Assembly: GCA_022842935.1 (NCBI GenBank) | Contig: JALHOP010000005.1 | Span: forward strand, 374,910-438,909 | Direction: 5' to 3' | Source: Myxococcota bacterium | GTDB taxonomy: Bacteria; Myxococcota; XYA12-FULL-58-9; JALHOP01 | DNA: 64,000 nucleotides | Part shown: positions 7,845 to 16,745 of the stretch, one piece after another | How the letters are laid out: the number at the start of each line of letters is the position of its first letter | Position numbering within the stretch: the first letter of the stretch is position 1 | The notes under the pieces: model-generated | The model's database searches: none | Told to the model about the DNA's origin: nothing | What the model saw: only the letters and a program-made list of their open reading frames with translations | Translations under genes and position numbers: made by a program

Positions 7845-9434
7845 CTACTGAGCGAAGGACGGCGATGGCAACGGGACGGCGAACTCGCCAGTGATCGTCG
7901 AGGTGGCGACCCCCAAAAGGACCGGTTCGTCTCCGCCCAGGTTCGCATAGAAGAGGAGCGCGGCCTGCTGGAGGAGGCCCCCCTCGGCCGTGAACAGCTT
8001 TCCGAAGACGAAGTTTGCGGCATAGAGCCCAATATCGTGGTTGGGCGACACCTGGTCGACGCGGACGAGCTCGCGGTAGCGCGGCTCGCGGCTGTCAGAA
8101 GCGGGCTTGACGGTCACGTCGAACTCCGCCGCGCCACCATCGGCTGTTGGCCCCTGCGTATCGACCGCGAGCATATAAGCCCCATCGCTCGTGGTCGTGG
8201 CGGTCACGTCGCGCTCCGCCTTGATGTTGCGCAAGCGGAACGTCACCAAGGCGTTTGGGACGGGAGCCCCGACGGCGCTGTAAACGATGCCGCTCACCTC
8301 GGCCTTGGGCGGCGCGACCAGGGTGAGCGTCGGGGCGCTTGCGCCCTCGCTGATCGTGAGGGTGCTCCGGACGAGGCCGACCGGCGCCGTTCGCTTGGGA
8401 AGGACGACCACGTTGTACGTGCCGGCGCGTAGCGCCAAGGTCGCGCCGCCTCCCGTGTTGGTCGCTGTCGTGAGCGCGACGGTCCCTGAGCCAACTTGTC
8501 CGCTGATGAGGACTGTCGCGTCTGCGACCGCAGTACCCGCGTCGTCGGTGACGCTGAGGGGAACGTTGACGAGCGCGCTGACCCCGAGTTGCAGATCGCC
8601 CAAGGTGTCGCCCGTCAGCGTGAGATTGCCGATGGAGAGGGTCGGCACGTTGACATTGCTGCCGCTCTTGATGTCGGCCACGAAAACCGTCGCTCCTTCG
8701 GGCAAGAGCACGGCAAAACCACCGTCGCTGCCAGTTTCAACGGTGGCAGACGTGTATTCGGCGCCGCCAATGCTGGTCCGGAGGGTCACCTCAGCGCCCG
8801 CAGCGCCGGTTGTGTCGTTGAGGCTATAGCGGAGCCGTCCTCTGACGCTCACGAGCGCTGCGTCGTTCGGGTAGGCCACGTCGAGGCGAGCTCCCGGGGC
8901 AATCTCGATCCCGCAGGAGCCGTCGTTTGGAAGGATGAGTGGTGGACGCGCCAGCGCCGACTCTGCTGGCGTCATGACGATGCGATAGCGGCCAGGAACG
9001 AGAGCGATGGTGACCGCGTCATTGACGACTTCGCCGTCATAGGCGAGGACGGCGTCCGTGGCGGTGGGCCGGCAGTTGCCGTCGACGACGCTGTACGCTT
9101 GGACTGTGCCGGAGAACGGCTCGCCGACGTGACGGATCACGCCCCCAACTTGGACGGTCGGGGCGAGGTAGAGATCCTGCGACCCTGAGGCGACGTCGAA
9201 CACGCGTGACAAGCGTTGACGCAAGGCGCCGGAGTTGTTGCGCGGCTGGATGTCGATGTCGACCGTGCCGAGCCCTGCGCCTGCCTCGACACAGGTGCCA
9301 AGGAAACACGCACCCGCGCCGCACTCGTCGTTGGCGAAGCACTCCGCCCGCGGCGTCGCATCCGCCGCGCTGTTCCCGCAGCCGGCCGCAAGCCCCAAGA
9401 GGACCGTCGCCATGTAGTTGACCAGGTTACGCAT
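7845..9434 (-). CDS. large lipoprotein with carboxypeptidase-regulatory/CnaB-like repeats
   Basis: A 529-residue exported lipoprotein. The start at 9434 gives a signal peptide ending in a lipobox (LAAGC, Cys19); the longer reading upstream has no support, and the TGATG overlap with the previous gene supports this start. After the lipid Cys there is a short Cys-rich stretch (ECFANDECGAGAC), then at least three Ig-like regulatory modules with patterns like ADATVLISGQVG, TTSDGAYML and RAGTYNVVVLPKR, which match CarboxypepD_reg/PEGA-like folds. The protein is Ala/Val/Thr-rich with few charges in the repeats, a pattern of surface or adhesive stalks. Function is unknown; binding or mechanical roles are family-level inference. 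Confidence 0.7.
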   Translation of the reverse strand: MRNLVNYMATVLLGLAAGCGNSAADATPRAECFANDECGAGACFLGTCVEAGAGLGTVDIDIQPRNNSGALRQRLSRVFDVASGSQDLYLAPTVQVGGVIRHVGEPFSGTVQAYSVVDGNCRPTATDAVLAYDGEVVNDAVTIALVPGRYRIVMTPAESALARPPLILPNDGSCGIEIAPGARLDVAYPNDAALVSVRGRLRYSLNDTTGAAGAEVTLRTSIGGAEYTSATVETGSDGGFAVLLPEGATVFVADIKSGSNVNVPTLSIGNLTLTGDTLGDLQLGVSALVNVPLSVTDDAGTAVADATVLISGQVGSGTVALTTATNTGGGATLALRAGTYNVVVLPKRTAPVGLVRSTLTISEGASAPTLTLVAPPKAEVSGIVYSAVGAPVPNALVTFRLRNIKAERDVTATTTSDGAYMLAVDTQGPTADGGAAEFDVTVKPASDSREPRYRELVRVDQVSPNHDIGLYAANFVFGKLFTAEGGLLQQAALLFYANLGGDEPVLLGVATSTITGEFAVPLPSPSFAQ

Positions 9435-9979
9435 CAGTTGCACTCGATAGGGTACACGGCCCAAGAATAGGTTGCTGTCAGGCCGCTTTCGAGGACGACG
9501 CGACCGACGACGGTGGGCTCGTCGTCGATCGAGTCGTTGAACTCACGGTCCGAAACATAGAGCTCGATGACGTGCACGTCGCTCGGCCGCTCGAGGAGGA
9601 TGGGGTTGTTGGCTGTAACGCTCTCCTGTGCGACGCGTCCGCGACCGGGGGTCGGAGGCGCTTCACCGATGCGCGTGTCGAGGATGTCTTCGGGGTCGCG
9701 GCGAAAGTAGTCGATGAAGAAGCGGTAGTAGAGTGTGTCACGTAGGTTGTCGTCGCCGATATTGGCGAGGAACAGCGTCGGCAGGCCGTTGCAGTTGAGG
9801 GTAATCGGTTCGCCGTCGAAATTCGGTAAGACCGGCTCGATGAACGGCGGGCGGTTCGCGTCCAGGCCCTCCTCGTCGATGGGCGGCGGCAGCACGCACG
9901 CCGTCCCGATTGTGGCGCATAACAACATCGACACCACCAGCAGCTTAGACGAGCACGGGGCGTGCCAATTCAAGGGCAT
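9434..9979 (-). CDS. putative lipoprotein of unknown function
   Basis: A 181-residue protein whose N-terminus has a hydrophobic core followed by IGTAC at about residue 28, a plausible but weak lipobox. The mature part begins with a run of Pro/acidic residues and has a beta-rich body with scattered Asp/Glu; no family is recognised. The start is set at ATG 9979 because it overlaps the stop of the sigma54-activator gene (TGATG) and is followed by a signal-like helix; an upstream start would run inside that gene. Its own stop overlaps the next lipoprotein by one base (TGATG), so the three are coupled. Confidence 0.6.
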   Translation of the reverse strand: MPLNWHAPCSSKLLVVSMLLCATIGTACVLPPPIDEEGLDANRPPFIEPVLPNFDGEPITLNCNGLPTLFLANIGDDNLRDTLYYRFFIDYFRRDPEDILDTRIGEAPPTPGRGRVAQESVTANNPILLERPSDVHVIELYVSDREFNDSIDDEPTVVGRVVLESGLTATYSWAVYPIECN

Positions 9980-11799
9980 CACTCCGACGGAGCTTCGCCG
10001 TCTTCGCGCTCGAGGTGGCGGAAGATGGTGCGGGGGTCGACACCCAAGTCGTGAGCCGTCTTGGTGCGATTGCCGTTGTTCCGCGCCAGGACGTCGTTGA
10101 TGTACTGCCGCTGGAAGTCTTCCTTGGCCTGCGCGAGTGGTACCACGGGCGCAAGATCTGCGTCGGAGAGCTCCATGTCCTCGGGGGCGAGTTGCACGCG
10201 CTCCGCCATGATGACGGCCTTCTTGATGCGATTCTCGAGCTGCCGGATGTTTCCCGGCCAATGATACTTCTTCATGAGCATCACGGACTGGGGCGAGAAG
10301 CCTTTCACCTTCGAGGTGTACTCTTCGGTGTATCGGCGCAAAAAGTAGCGCGCGATGAGCATCAGATCTTCGCCGCGGTCGCGAAGTGGCGGCAGGTGAA
10401 TGCCCACGACGTTCAAGCGATAGTAGAGGTCCTCGCGAAACCCACCGCGCTTGATCTCGTCCTCGAGATGCTTGTTGGTTGCCGCGACGATGCGAATGTC
10501 GACCGCTTCGGGCTTGGTGTCGCCGACCTTGGTGACCACTTTTTCTTGCAGCGCCCGCAGGAGCTTCACCTGAAGGGACACCGGCATCTCGCCGATTTCG
10601 TCCAGAAACAGGGTGCCTTTGTTGGCCGCCTGGAAGCGGCCATCCCGCGTCTGCACCGCACCTGTGAAGGCGCCGCGCACGTGACCGAAGAGCTCGCTCT
10701 CGAGGAGATTTTCGGGAATGGCGCCGCAGTTGACGACAATGAACGCCTTTCCCTTGCGGTCCGAGCGCTCATGGATCTCACGCGCGATGAGTTCCTTGCC
10801 GGTCCCTGTCTCACCGGTGATCAGAACGCTGACGTCGGTGGGGGCCACCTTGCGGATCTTGCGGAAGACATCCTGCATCCGCTCCGACGTACCGACGATC
10901 TCGCCGAAGCGCTTCTCCTCGAGCGCTTGCCGTAGCTGCGCGTTGTTCGTGCGCAGGTTGTCGAGGAGCATGGCGTTGCGGATGAGCAGCGAAGCCTGCG
11001 CCGCGAAAACGGTCACGACCTCGAGCATGTGTGGCTCGAAGAGGTTCACGACTTTGTTCGAGCCCAGATAGATGAGCCCGAAGAGCTCGCCCGCCTCCGT
11101 GAGAGGGACGCACATGACCGACAGCAGACGCAGGTTCACGACGGAAGCGCTCGCCTTGAACTCGGCGTCATTGACCGCGTCGCTGACGATCACCGGCTGC
11201 TGCTCGCGCACGACCTTGGCGATGATGCTGTCCGAAAGCTCGGTGATGACCGCGCTGGATTCGCCGTGGTCGATGTTGCGTGCCACTTTGATCTGCCAGG
11301 CGCCGTCCTCGAACAGCACGAGGAAGCCGCGGTCGGCCCGGGTGAGCTCGACCACCTTATCCATCAACGTGGTGAGCAAACCGCCAAGCTCGCGGCTTCG
11401 TAGCAGCTTCTCGCTGAACGCTACGACCTCGCGGTAACCGAATATCTCGTTTTTCGGATCGACTCCGCGCGGCTCGTCCGCGTTAACGGAATCATGCAGC
11501 GCAAAGCCCAGCCGCGTCTCACCGAACTCGAGAACGTCGCCCTCGCGAAGCCGCACGCGCTTTTCTTTCTTGCCGTTGACGACGATGGGGCGGCCGCGCC
11601 CGAGGGAAGCAACGACGTAGGCGTCGTCCTCACGTAGGATGTGCGCGTGGTCGGGGAAGAGGTCGTCTCCCGTGACCTGTACGTCAGCTGTCGGGTCGGT
11701 GCCGATGCGCGTGATGTTCTTGTAGAGCGGGATGCGCTGGTCACCCGCGCCTTGCTCTTTCAGCAGAATCAGGACCGCCACGGCCGTTTGCCTTATCAA
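9979..11799 (-). CDS. FHA-GAF-AAA+ sigma54-dependent transcription activator
   Basis: A 606-residue bacterial enhancer-binding protein. Residues 1-100 are an FHA domain (TRIGTDPTADV, LFPDHAHI, NGKKEKR), which binds phosphothreonine. Residues about 130-300 look like a GAF sensor. The AAA+ core has GETGTGKE (Walker A), GAFTGA, the sigma54-contacting loop, LFLDEIGEM (Walker B) and RLNVVGIHLPPLRDR. The end is a Fis-type helix-turn-helix (NGNRTKTAHDLGV). There is no receiver domain, so the FHA and GAF parts are the likely inputs. It is coupled upstream by an ATGA overlap to a tetratricopeptide-like gene, and downstream by TGATG to lipoprotein genes. The upstream Hanks kinase is the natural candidate partner for the FHA domain, by context only. 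Confidence 0.92.
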   Translation of the reverse strand: MIRQTAVAVLILLKEQGAGDQRIPLYKNITRIGTDPTADVQVTGDDLFPDHAHILREDDAYVVASLGRGRPIVVNGKKEKRVRLREGDVLEFGETRLGFALHDSVNADEPRGVDPKNEIFGYREVVAFSEKLLRSRELGGLLTTLMDKVVELTRADRGFLVLFEDGAWQIKVARNIDHGESSAVITELSDSIIAKVVREQQPVIVSDAVNDAEFKASASVVNLRLLSVMCVPLTEAGELFGLIYLGSNKVVNLFEPHMLEVVTVFAAQASLLIRNAMLLDNLRTNNAQLRQALEEKRFGEIVGTSERMQDVFRKIRKVAPTDVSVLITGETGTGKELIAREIHERSDRKGKAFIVVNCGAIPENLLESELFGHVRGAFTGAVQTRDGRFQAANKGTLFLDEIGEMPVSLQVKLLRALQEKVVTKVGDTKPEAVDIRIVAATNKHLEDEIKRGGFREDLYYRLNVVGIHLPPLRDRGEDLMLIARYFLRRYTEEYTSKVKGFSPQSVMLMKKYHWPGNIRQLENRIKKAVIMAERVQLAPEDMELSDADLAPVVPLAQAKEDFQRQYINDVLARNNGNRTKTAHDLGVDPRTIFRHLEREDGEAPSE

Positions 11800-12677
11800 A
11801 ACGTCAGTTGAAACAACAAGCCGCCGCTGGGACGCGCCAGGACGGACGGATCGTAGCGTGGTGCCTCCAGCGCCGAGGACACCGGAGAGACCTGGGTGCG
11901 TGGAGCAATGGCGGGCGTTACCTGCAAGCGCGCGTGGTACACGCCGATGCCCCAGGTCAGCGCAAACAGTGACAGAGACGCATACTGCGTGATCTGCAGG
12001 CCTCGCACCAAGCCATGGTCTCCAGAGGGATAGTCGTCACCGATGCCGTAGGTGGCGTAAAGATAGGCGGCGATGTTGAGGCCTAGGAGTACGGCCTCGG
12101 TGAGCGCGAAGAATAGGCCCATCGATGCATCACCGTTCTCGAATTGCCCGACGCCGAACGGCAGAAAGCTCGTCACACCGCGGGCGCCCGTCGTTGGCGG
12201 TATGCTCGCTTCGATGCGTCGAACCGCCGATGCGTTTCCGCTCTGCTCGGCGCGGCGCAATCGGATGACATCGAGTTGTGGCTTTGCCTGCTCGCGGATG
12301 CGCTCGAACTCGTCGATGATGGGGGGTGGGATCGAGAACGGATCGAGCTGGTAGTCGGGGTCGATGTACAGAAGCTTCTCGAGCTCCTCCCGCATATCGA
12401 CGGGGCGGCTCAACAGGTAGTACGAGAGCCCGAGATATTTGCGGGCCTCGATGACCTGGCTGTCCGACACCAGGCGCATTGGATAGAGCAGGGCGCGCAG
12501 CTGATCGATGGCGGCACCGTAGTTGCCATAGGCGTACTCGTTGATGGCGCGGCGCAGCAGCTCATCGGCGCTCGAGCGCTCTGCGTTGTCCATTTTGGCG
12601 GGCACGGTCATGCCGTTCCCGGGCGGTTGCTGCGCCGTGGGAGCCGTGAGCAGGAGAGCCGCGACCAGCGCCAACAT
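11796..12677 (-). CDS. exported tetratricopeptide-like membrane protein
   Basis: A 293-residue protein with a weak signal-like start (LALVAALLLTAPTAQ) and a helical repeat region about residues 33-100 with TPR-like spacing (AINEYAYGNYGAAIDQLRALLYP, ARKYLGLSYYLL; each quoted only partly here). Two further hydrophobic segments are at about 180-205 and 225-245 (LFFALTEAVLLGLNIAA and SLSLFALTWGIG), so it may be inner-membrane anchored. The C-terminus is Pro/Ser/Thr-rich. No specific family is recognised. It starts 13 bases after the kinase stop and overlaps the FHA-activator start by four bases, so it is inside the same operon. Confidence 0.62.
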   Translation of the reverse strand: MLALVAALLLTAPTAQQPPGNGMTVPAKMDNAERSSADELLRRAINEYAYGNYGAAIDQLRALLYPMRLVSDSQVIEARKYLGLSYYLLSRPVDMREELEKLLYIDPDYQLDPFSIPPPIIDEFERIREQAKPQLDVIRLRRAEQSGNASAVRRIEASIPPTTGARGVTSFLPFGVGQFENGDASMGLFFALTEAVLLGLNIAAYLYATYGIGDDYPSGDHGLVRGLQITQYASLSLFALTWGIGVYHARLQVTPAIAPRTQVSPVSSALEAPRYDPSVLARPSGGLLFQLTF

Positions 12678-12690
12678 GAGTCCTGAAGGG

Positions 12691-14598
12691 TTACAGCTGG
12701 TCGAGCTTCACATCAAGCCTTCGTTCCTGACCGGGCTTGAAGTCGACCACCTTGCGCCATTCGAGATCGCCGCGTCGAACGACCACCTCGAGCGACTGCG
12801 ACCCAGCGCCTAAGGGAAGTGGAACGAAGATGGGCTCGTTGCGGGTCTGAGCGTTCACGAGCCAGGTGCGGCCAGCGACCTCGACGGTGGCGCCGTCGGG
12901 CGCCTTGTCGACGAAGAGCTTGGCAGGCAAAGGCTGCAAGCGCACGACGACGAGCTGTGCCGGGTTCACATCGTCGACCGAGACGTTCATTTCGCTCTCG
13001 TAGGCCAGCGGATTGGTGAAGCGAAGACGGTGGGTGCCGTGGGTAAGGTCGAGCGTGAAGGGGCCGATGCGGTCACGGACGACAGGCTCGGCTCCATCGT
13101 CGACATATGCGGTCACCACGTTGACAGCGTTGAAGCGCACAGGGCGCATCGGGGTTGGCTTGACTGGCACCGGGTCGGCGGGCGGATCGCGCGGAAGCTT
13201 GGGGTCGTCCGGCGGGTTAGCGGGGCTCGCCACGGGTGGCTGCTTGGTGGGAGTCGCCTTCGCGGGTTGCGTGCGGTCCGAGATAGCGGATGTCGCTGTG
13301 TCCCTGGCAGTGGCGTCCTGATTGCGATTGTCGGTGATTGCCGGGTCGGCGATCGGCAAGCGCGCATCGGGGCTCGGATCTTGGCTCTCGGCGATTGGCG
13401 CTCGGCTCTCCGAAGTCGACTCACGGGTCTCGCCGACCCGCCGCGGCTCTTCTTGCTCCGTCTTCCAAGACATGGCCCCGTACGCGACTCCGGCGAGCAG
13501 CATCGCCACCAAGGTCGCGACCGCTCCTGCGCGCGCGGCCTTGAGGAGCGAGACCCGGCGTCCGAGCCGGCGCAGGAGCTTTCGCACCTCGGCGTCGTGT
13601 GGCTTGCTCGCGAGCACTCGGTCGAAGTGCTCCATGGCAACGCCATGTTGACCGCGCGCGAGCGTTTCTTTGCCGAGCTCGACGTAGCGCGTCGTGACCC
13701 GCTCTTCGAGTTGCTCGCAGTAGTCTCGGGGCTCGGCGAGGAGCTTCGGTAACTCGACTTCCCAATCGAGTCCAAGCGCTCGGAGTTGAGCGTCGATGGC
13801 GTCGCGAAGCTCGCCTGCGTTGGCGTAGCGCTGCTCGGGTAGGCGCTTCAAGCATCGCACGAGGATGCGGCTGAGCCCGGCGTGGGTTCGCGGATTGTTC
13901 TGCTGTGGCAGTGGGTACTCGCCAGCCGCGATGCGCTTGAGCAACGCGTGCGGCGAGGGTGCTTCGAATGGGAGGCGGCCGACCACCAGGTAGTAGAGCA
14001 TGGCCCCGAACGAGAAAATGTCAGCGCGCTCGTCGGTCGCGTAGCCTTCGATGTACTCTGGCGCCATGTAGGCGGGTGAGCCCAAGAGAGTCCCCGTCAT
14101 GGTCATCGCCTGATTGTCGAGGATGCGCGCGATCCCGAAATCTGTGAGCTTGAGCTCGCCCGTACGGCCGAGAAGGATGTTCTCGGGCTTGAGGTCGCGA
14201 TGGACGACGCCTCCCTTGTGGGCGGCGTCGAGCGCGTCAGCGATTGGTCGTGCGAGGAGCAGCGCAGCCTCGGGGCAAGAGAGCGGACGGTCGCGTACGA
14301 CATCCGCCAGAGCGGACCCAGTGACGAGCTCCATGACGATGTAGCTGGTCGAGGCTTTCTCGCCGGAGTAGTCGAAGATCTCGATGATGTTGGGGTGGCG
14401 AAGCCGCGCGACCGCCACCGCCTCGCGATGAAACCTCTCGCGGGCTTCTGGTTGCTCGGCCAGAAACGTGTGCATGACCTTGATGGCGACGTCACGCTTG
14501 AGCTGCGTGTCGTGCGCTCGGTACACGACGCTCATACCGCCGTGACCGATCTCGGCGGTGAGCTCGTATTTTGCGAGGCGCGTGCCGACGAGGCTCAT
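12691..14598 (-). CDS. Hanks-type Ser/Thr kinase with TM helix and PEGA-like extracytoplasmic domain
   Basis: A 635-residue membrane kinase. The kinase domain (residues 1-290) has a Gly loop (IGHGGMSVVY), K40 in AIK, HRDLKPEN with D135 and N140, and DFG at 153-155, so the catalytic set is complete. A helix at about 357-377 crosses the membrane, after which a Pro/Ser/Thr/Asp-rich linker leads to a C-terminal region (about 500-630) with beta-rich PEGA-like repeats (DGAEPVVRDRIGPF, DKAPDGATVEV). I start at ATG 14598, five codons after a GTG, because GAGGTAGGT lies directly upstream. It is the first gene of a six-gene operon. Outer-face sensing with cytoplasmic phosphorylation is the inferred role. 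Confidence 0.92.
   Translation of the reverse strand: MSLVGTRLAKYELTAEIGHGGMSVVYRAHDTQLKRDVAIKVMHTFLAEQPEARERFHREAVAVARLRHPNIIEIFDYSGEKASTSYIVMELVTGSALADVVRDRPLSCPEAALLLARPIADALDAAHKGGVVHRDLKPENILLGRTGELKLTDFGIARILDNQAMTMTGTLLGSPAYMAPEYIEGYATDERADIFSFGAMLYYLVVGRLPFEAPSPHALLKRIAAGEYPLPQQNNPRTHAGLSRILVRCLKRLPEQRYANAGELRDAIDAQLRALGLDWEVELPKLLAEPRDYCEQLEERVTTRYVELGKETLARGQHGVAMEHFDRVLASKPHDAEVRKLLRRLGRRVSLLKAARAGAVATLVAMLLAGVAYGAMSWKTEQEEPRRVGETRESTSESRAPIAESQDPSPDARLPIADPAITDNRNQDATARDTATSAISDRTQPAKATPTKQPPVASPANPPDDPKLPRDPPADPVPVKPTPMRPVRFNAVNVVTAYVDDGAEPVVRDRIGPFTLDLTHGTHRLRFTNPLAYESEMNVSVDDVNPAQLVVVRLQPLPAKLFVDKAPDGATVEVAGRTWLVNAQTRNEPIFVPLPLGAGSQSLEVVVRRGDLEWRKVVDFKPGQERRLDVKLDQL
13320..13440 (-). 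repeat. degenerate short repeat in the kinase linker
   Basis: The linker between the membrane helix and the PEGA-like region encodes near-repeats of SRAPIAES, DARLPIAD and similar words. At DNA level the same 14-16-base pattern (a CTCGGCGATTGGC-like core) recurs several times with drift. It looks like an expanded low-complexity segment and probably has no structured fold. Confidence 0.4.
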
Positions 14599-14637
14599 AC
14601 CTACCTCGTACACTCAACTGCGGTCGTCGAAAACAGC

Positions 14638-14675
14638 AAAGCCCGCGCCGGAGGAGAAACTCCAGCGCGGGCTTT
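14638..14675 (-). terminator. Rho-independent terminator after the FadL-OmpA gene
   Basis: A 16-base stem with one mismatch (AAAGCCCGCGC paired with GCGCGGGCTTT, plus GGAG/CTCC) and a six-base GAGAAA loop. Read on the minus strand, the stem is followed by a T-rich stretch. It sits 13 bases after the stop of the FadL-OmpA gene and 40 bases before the kinase start, so it separates the lipid locus from the kinase operon. Confidence 0.8.
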
Positions 14676-14688
14676 GGGAAAAACTCAA

Positions 14689-16731
14689 CTAGTTGTGCAG
14701 GATACGGAACTCGATACGGCGGTTGGCCGCTTGGCCGTCCTTCGTCGCGTTGTCCGCAACCGGTTTGTCGGAGCCGTAGCCGATCGCCGTCATGCGGTCA
14801 GCCGCGACACCCTTACCGGCTAGGTACTTCTTCACGGAGTCAGCGCGACCCTGCGAGAGCACCAGGTTCTTCTCTGCGTTACCCACGTTGTCGGTGTGGC
14901 CTGCGATCTCGAGCTTGAGATCCGGGTACTCGATCAAGGTCTTCGCGATGCCGTCGAGCGTCGCGTAGCTGTCCTTGGTGAGACGCGAGCTCGCGGTGGC
15001 GAACTTCACGCCCTCGAGCTTGCCGTTGAACTTGGCGACCGCGGCGGGCAACTCGTCGGGGCAACCGTCCGTGTCCTGGAAGCCGTTCATCGTTTCTGGC
15101 TCCTTCGGGCAGGTGTCGGCGGCGCCGGCGATGCTGTCGCCGTCGGGATCCGGGTTCGGGCAGCCGTTCGGCATGTCGCCGGCTTCTTGCGGGCAAGCGT
15201 CCGCGTCACCCACGACGCCGTCCTTGTCCGGATCCGGAGGCGGGCAGCCATCGGGCGCGACACCGGTCACGCCGGGGCACTTGTCGACGTTGTCCATCAC
15301 GCCGTCGTTGTCCGCGTCGACTGGAACCGGGCAGCCGGTTCCGTCGTTGCCGGCCACGGTCGGGCAAGCATCGTTGGCATCGGGCACGCCGTCGCTGTCG
15401 CTATCGCGGAGCGGGGTGTCGGTGACGGTGGGCTCCGCGGCAGGCTTACCACCGCAGCTGTCTTCGTTGCCGAACGCCATGCCGACGCTCAAGGCGGCGA
15501 CCCATGCGCTGGTACGGAATGTGCCAACCACCGGCTGACGCGCCGACGGAGCGTCCAGGGTCTCACGCGACTTGGGCAGCAGGTACCAACCGCCAGCGTC
15601 CACCCAGAAGTGGCAGGACGGACGTACCGTCACACCAGCGGTGACGATGTTGCGCACGATGTCGGGCAACGTGTGGTCGAGCGACTCGCGCGGAATCGGG
15701 GTTGGGTCATACTCGTAGCCGACGCGTGGTACGACGACTCCGAGGTCGAGTTCGACGCCGGTGCGAACGCCCCAACGGTCTTCGTACTGGCGCACCGAGG
15801 TCGAGGTCGAGCCATCGGGGAAGGTGAAGAGCAGGCGCTCGAAGTCCGACCAGTCGTTCCAGATGGCGTCGGCTTCGATTTCGAGCATGTTGGCGATCTT
15901 GTAGGCACCGCCGATGATCACCTGCTGCGGAATATCGACGCCGTCGACGTTGCCGGTGCCGTCCGGCGGCAGAAGACCGCGCACCGGCGCTGGGGCGTCG
16001 AAGTCGACGTTGTCGGTACCGGTAAGGCGAGTGCGGATCGGCAGCTGATAACGCGCGCCGAGCGACAGGCCAGGGATGAACTCGGGACGGTACAAGACGC
16101 CGAAGTGTCCGCCAACGCGGAAGTCGGTTCCGTCGAGGGCGACACTGCCGTAGCTGTTGTTACCGAATGCGATGTCGCGCGTTAGGTAGGCAGAGGCGTG
16201 TACGAGGTCGAGCGTCGCTCCGATCGACAGGCCCTTGATACCGAGCGTCGAGAAGTCGAGCGATGCGGTCGGCTGAAACCACAGCGTTCGCAAGCTCTGC
16301 TCACGCACGACGGTACGGCCCGGCGAGTTTTCTCCCCACCGCACGGTCGCGCCGTACGAGGAGTTGAAGCCGAGACCCAGTGCGAGGAACGGCAAGACCT
16401 TGCCGCCCAAATACGCATGAGGCGCCGGCAGAACGCCAACGTCGTCATACGTGCGCGGTCCGCCGCCCTCGGGCACGAAGCTGTAGCTCGGGGAGATGAG
16501 CGACGCACCGAGATAGAGCTGGAACTTGCCGTCGAGGGTCGCGAGACCTGCCGGGTTGTACCAGATGGTCGAGGCGTCACCGGGGCTCGCAACGACAGCG
16601 TTGGAGCGACCGGTGGCGCGGGCGCCCTGGTTGCTCAAGTAGAAGCCCGCAGCCTGCGCGATGCTCGAGGAGAGCATGACGACGCTGGCCAGGATGCCGA
16701 CGGAAATCTTTTTAAACATAGTCAATTTCAT
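14689..16731 (-). CDS. FadL/OmpP1-type outer-membrane protein fused to TSP3 repeats and OmpA domain
   Basis: A 680-residue outer-membrane protein with an unusual three-part layout. A signal peptide ends in QAAGFYL, and the following AAGFYLSNQGARATG and DASTIWYNPAGLA patterns are the FadL/OmpP1 long-chain fatty-acid porin signature; the barrel covers about residues 28-420. Next come several calcium-type thrombospondin-3 repeats (DSDSDGVPDANDACP, DADNDGVMDNVDKCP, DPDKDGVVGDADACP). The end is a complete OmpA C-terminal domain (EIAGHTDNVG, LSQGRADSVKKYL, NRRIEF) that binds peptidoglycan. I start at ATG 16731, preceded by GAGGAAG, and not at the upstream ATG 16746 whose frame would overlap the neighbour. 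OmpA anchoring of a FadL barrel is the inference. Confidence 0.9.
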   Translation of the reverse strand: MKLTMFKKISVGILASVVMLSSSIAQAAGFYLSNQGARATGRSNAVVASPGDASTIWYNPAGLATLDGKFQLYLGASLISPSYSFVPEGGGPRTYDDVGVLPAPHAYLGGKVLPFLALGLGFNSSYGATVRWGENSPGRTVVREQSLRTLWFQPTASLDFSTLGIKGLSIGATLDLVHASAYLTRDIAFGNNSYGSVALDGTDFRVGGHFGVLYRPEFIPGLSLGARYQLPIRTRLTGTDNVDFDAPAPVRGLLPPDGTGNVDGVDIPQQVIIGGAYKIANMLEIEADAIWNDWSDFERLLFTFPDGSTSTSVRQYEDRWGVRTGVELDLGVVVPRVGYEYDPTPIPRESLDHTLPDIVRNIVTAGVTVRPSCHFWVDAGGWYLLPKSRETLDAPSARQPVVGTFRTSAWVAALSVGMAFGNEDSCGGKPAAEPTVTDTPLRDSDSDGVPDANDACPTVAGNDGTGCPVPVDADNDGVMDNVDKCPGVTGVAPDGCPPPDPDKDGVVGDADACPQEAGDMPNGCPNPDPDGDSIAGAADTCPKEPETMNGFQDTDGCPDELPAAVAKFNGKLEGVKFATASSRLTKDSYATLDGIAKTLIEYPDLKLEIAGHTDNVGNAEKNLVLSQGRADSVKKYLAGKGVAADRMTAIGYGSDKPVADNATKDGQAANRRIEFRILHN

Positions 16732-16745
16732 CGTGGGCTTCCTCA

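Noticed and set aside
7476..8432. Plus-strand frame across the membrane protein and lipoprotein genes
   Set aside because: No domain or RBS and opposite a lipoprotein with signal peptide and overlaps that define the operon.
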